64,000 nt of DNA from Atrichornis clamosus. Lineage: Eukaryota; Chordata; Aves; Passeriformes; Menuridae. The first letter of the stretch is position 1. Each line of letters begins with the position of its first letter. A program made the position numbers and the translations under genes. Under the pieces are notes generated by a model. The model was not told the origin of the DNA. It saw only the letters and a list, made by a program, of their open reading frames with translations, and did not search any database. Where the stretch lies: the NCBI GenBank assembly GCA_013400975.1, contig WBMZ01012760.1, positions 186,001-250,000 on the forward strand. Direction: 5' to 3'. Below are positions 60,703 to 64,000 of this stretch, piece by piece.

Positions 60703-63700
60703 TTTTTTAGTCATTTCTGCATTTACTCTTGGAAACACAGGAATTTTCTTAAGGAATCATTCCTGACTATTCTCATCAATCTCTGTTTTGTCCCTTTTTT
60801 TTTTTTCTAAACCTAGCATTTATTTCATGTGCTTTGATCTATTTTTCCTGTGTTCTCTCACCATTGTAAATGGAAGAAATAGGGAGCCATGGGAATCTGC
60901 ACATATCTCTCTCCCCCCTTGTCCTACCTCTATTTTTGACCTGGCTTCGCTGTTCCTCCGTTTGAAATCCCGCGTGGCATTTGACACAATCTTAGAGAGC
61001 TCTTCAGGCTCGTGTTGAAAAATGATTTAAAGAAAACACATTAACTTTTCAGGAATACCAGAACACTCTGTGAGACTCTTCAAACAGTTTTTCTTCTGTG
61101 GCATCCCTGACTGGGCTGCCTCATATCTCAGAGCTGCATTGATACATCACTTATCTCAATAACCTTTGGTCTCCTAATATTGGTATTTCCATCCAAACCC
61201 TCCTGTTTTGTTACACTGAGACCTAGATATATATCATGATTGAAAAGCACTCATCACCTCCTTTCAGTGGGCACAGCCTCCTAAAAAAGGCACAATTACA
61301 GGAAATTTAGGGATACAGGTTTTTGCGGAGCCTGAGAAAAGTTAGGAGAAGGCACTTAAGATAATACTGACAAACTGCAGTAGAAATAAACCCCTCCAGG
61401 AACATGGTAGTTTCTTATATTTGATTTAAACCTCAGCATTTTTCCTCTCTAATAGTTCAGAGCAGTTCTGAGTCACAAAGGAAGGAAAATGTGGCACAGA
61501 CACAGCACAGTTGAGGAGTCTCAGCAACACTCAGGCCCCAGTTGCTGCAGCCAGGCTGAAGTTAGAGGCAAGATATGCTGGTTTAAGAAGGGGTGATCAA
61601 ATCCTGAACAACCAAAACAAAAGGATCCAGCCCATCAGATCATAAGAGTAGGATACAGTTTTCCAAATCCCATTTCTAGTATTGCAGGTCTTTAACAAGA
61701 CAAAATGTTTATCCAGGTTATTATCCAGTTCAAACAGGAATTAGTTAATATGACTGCTGTAATCTGCACTGTGAGAAGGTCAGACAGCATGATCACATAA
61801 ACCTCTTCCAGTTTTATGATCTATGACCTATAAAACTGAATCAGAGATGACTGAACAAATTTCAGGTCGTATATAACCTCAGAAGTACTATTTTCTTTTT
61901 ACATCCCCTCAGCCTAACTCAACTCCTGAACTTATTCCAGTACCTGCCCTTGTATGCCAAAGACATCCTGGCGTAGGATCAGGCACCAGGCTGAATCAGA
62001 AAGCAGATTCCTGAGGGTTGGGTCATCTGCTGACCATTCCCAGTGATTCTAAGGGGAGCTACAGGGTTAAAAGGATCCAGCTACCAGACTGAACAACACT
62101 GGGAATTTCACTCACAGGGAGTAACTGAAAATCATGATTGTAAGTTCCAGTTTAGCTAATATACTAGTCCAGAATTTCAGCATTTGAGGGGTTTGGGGTA
62201 CTTGCAGTGCTGTCTATTCCCAATCTGATCCTTGGTATGCTTATTAAGCTCCATGGCATTACCCTTTGATGGATTTCATCAGAATTTTGATGACAGTACA
62301 ACCCACTAAATTACTCTATTTTTTGCAAAGCAAGAAATTAACCTTACTCATTTTCATACACAAAATTTTGTTTGATACCCAAGAATACATTCAATTTTTG
62401 GCCCCTGTCAGAGCAATTGCCCCGGCATCCTCAAATCATTTTTTCCACTTGTGTTTTATGGCTTTGTCTTTTTAGTCCAGTGACTTGCACTAGTTCTGCA
62501 CATGGCCTCTGATTTTACTCCTCTGTGCAGTCCCTCTGTGGTGTCAAGACAGACAAAGCTATTAAAAAAACCCAGCAAAGGTAAGAAAGCCGGTACTGGT
62601 GAAAGGATCACGTCTTACAGCAGCCATACCCTAGAAGGGCTTGGGAAAGGTTTCTGACCCGACACTAGGATGGAACTGATGACAGCATGTTGCCAGTTCC
62701 AGCTGCTGGATACGATGGTCCCAGACTGGAAGGTGCAGAGAAGGTGAGAGATATTTCTCCTGAAGAGGAGCCAGCAGACTGGGAGCTGGTTGAAAGCCAG
62801 ATTTTGGGGAAGCGGGAGGCTGCAGGCCCTGGAAATGCTTCCAACCATTTGGATCTGAGCATAAAGATTGGGGCACAACTCAAACACAGAGGAATTCTCC
62901 CCCTTTCTTTCCTTTGCCAGTCTCCCAAATGTCTCCAGGGGATGAGCCAGCGTGACCTGCACCTGCTGCTCAGCCCGGAGTTTTGCCTGAGACCAAAACT
63001 AGCTCAAGGGCACAGGAAGCAGCCTGGGATTCCTCCAGTATGTTATTTTTGGCTCAATTGCAAGGCTCTTCTGGTTCAGCCTGTAAAATAAACCCTAGGA
63101 GGAGTAGCTGTGGCAGTCGTTTCCTACCTGGCAGGTGGCAAGGACACACTGCAGACTGGTTTACAAAACCAGGCCAAATCATTCTGAAATCAGCTGTACT
63201 TACATCAGCAGTTACATATGGCATCAGTTCTCTCCTCGCTTTCCTGCTCAAAATTTCAGATGAGCCTAAGAAACGGCCACACACCACGTAATTTGCACTC
63301 CTCAGCCTGCAGCCCATGTTACGTGCACAGAATACACCCGAGTTCAAAGGCCAAGAGCAACCAGCTTCTGAAAATAAAGTTTAAACTTTGAAACGAAACG
63401 AGTTACTGCACAATTTTGTGCTAATGCACCCACAGAAATAACTAACTTGTGATCAACTGGAAAAAGAAAACCACTGTAAGTTTTTCAAGCTCTGCCCTAC
63501 ATTTCGGTATGTAATTACACTAACACACAATTCCCAGTTTTCCTGTTTGTTTGCTACCATGCAGAAAGACTGAGCACAGGAAATTCTATTTCTTGCAACC
63601 CTTCAGAGAAAACCAGAGAAATAACAGCAACAAATTTACTTCATACCAAGCAGTATTTGCTTGCTTGTAACCCAGCCTAAATATCATTAATGTAAAGAGG

Positions 63701-64000
63701 TCCTTTTCTATGGACACGAGAAACAACTATTAATTAAGCAGAGGTATTTGAAACGAATTGCAGAAGGAACATAGGATTATGATATCCTGCCACACAATAT
63801 GCATTTAAAACGTGGGAAATGAGGATCTCGGTGTTTTTGCCATCCTGATTACACTGACACCACCCTTTTTCCACGTTAAATGCTTGCTAGCACATGGAAC
63901 AGGTTAATGCGACTCCCAAAGGACAACTCCACAGGGCTATAATAGATGCTTCTGTACCTCCTGCTTCTATCAAACAACGTGATAAAAATAGAACAAGTCT

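Larger units (their letters stand above)
32801..64000. other. 5' flank of the short isoform; probable intron of long SHANK2
   Basis: This is 31 kb without a supported exon on either strand. From family knowledge the long SHANK2 transcript, with its ankyrin repeats, starts far upstream of the MKSLLNAFTKKE exon, so this stretch is probably one of its introns. No ankyrin-repeat coding sequence was recognised. It contains one CR1 fragment (about 48980-49212), CpG-rich patches near 35829-36030 and 51494-51605, a homopurine/homopyrimidine run at 36155-36181, a G-run at 38319-38328, a 21-bp duplication at 58561-58602 and a G-rich tract at 60627-60702. Short ORFs show no domain or codon signature I recognise. 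Confidence 0.65.

Noticed and set aside
62687..63091. 134-codon plus-strand ORF
   Set aside because: It is overlapped by three minus-strand ORFs of similar length, and no domain or splice context supports it. It is most likely a chance ORF in a locally GC-richer stretch.
32801..64000. Search for SHANK2 ankyrin-repeat exons
   Set aside because: No minus-strand reading resembled ankyrin repeats or the linker end expected to join 28634. Absence is by eye only.
1..64000. Search for tRNA, rRNA, CRISPR, bacterial defence systems or viral genes
   Set aside because: None recognised. The window is an ordinary vertebrate intron landscape around SHANK2, and no previously undescribed multi-gene system is supported.

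Overview
The window looks like nuclear DNA from a bird. It is AT-rich and intron-dominated, and at least five CR1 LINE 3' ends carry the avian-type (ATTCTATG)n-like tail. The spliced coding exons also read as a vertebrate postsynaptic scaffold gene. No species can be assigned from the sequence alone.

The one protein-coding gene I can support is SHANK2 on the minus strand, represented by four coding exons. In transcript order they are: a short start exon encoding MKSLLNAFTKKE (ATG at 32025-32023, donor after 31989); a 310-bp proline/serine/arginine-rich linker exon (28634-28325); a 170-bp exon with the first half of the SH3 domain (23700-23531); and a 114-bp exon with the second half of the SH3 (11577-11464). 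All junctions are AG/GT and the phases fit exactly (1, 2, 1, 1). The joined frame gives 210 complete residues plus one base. The start exon is the one used by the short SHANK2 isoform that lacks ankyrin repeats, so the window holds an internal promoter of the gene. No ankyrin exons are seen upstream (to 64000), and no PDZ, proline-rich or SAM exons downstream (to 1). These must lie outside the window.

Layout. 1-11463: 3' intron, partial, with a striking CpG-rich patch at about 6893-7315. 11464-11577: SH3 exon. 11578-23530: 12-kb intron with three CR1 copies. 23531-23700: exon. 23701-28324: intron with one CR1. 28325-28634: exon. 28635-31988: 3.35-kb intron. 31989-about 32066: start exon. 32088-32800: A-rich tracts, a CpG-island promoter candidate (about 32375-32650) and an 18-bp tandem repeat. 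32800-64000: non-coding sequence that is 5' flank of the short isoform and probably intron of the long isoform, with one CR1, two further CpG-rich patches and a G-rich, G-quadruplex-prone stretch near 60.65 kb.

The other open reading frames are, as far as I can tell, chance ORFs. No rRNA, tRNA, CRISPR, viral or bacterial-type element is visible.
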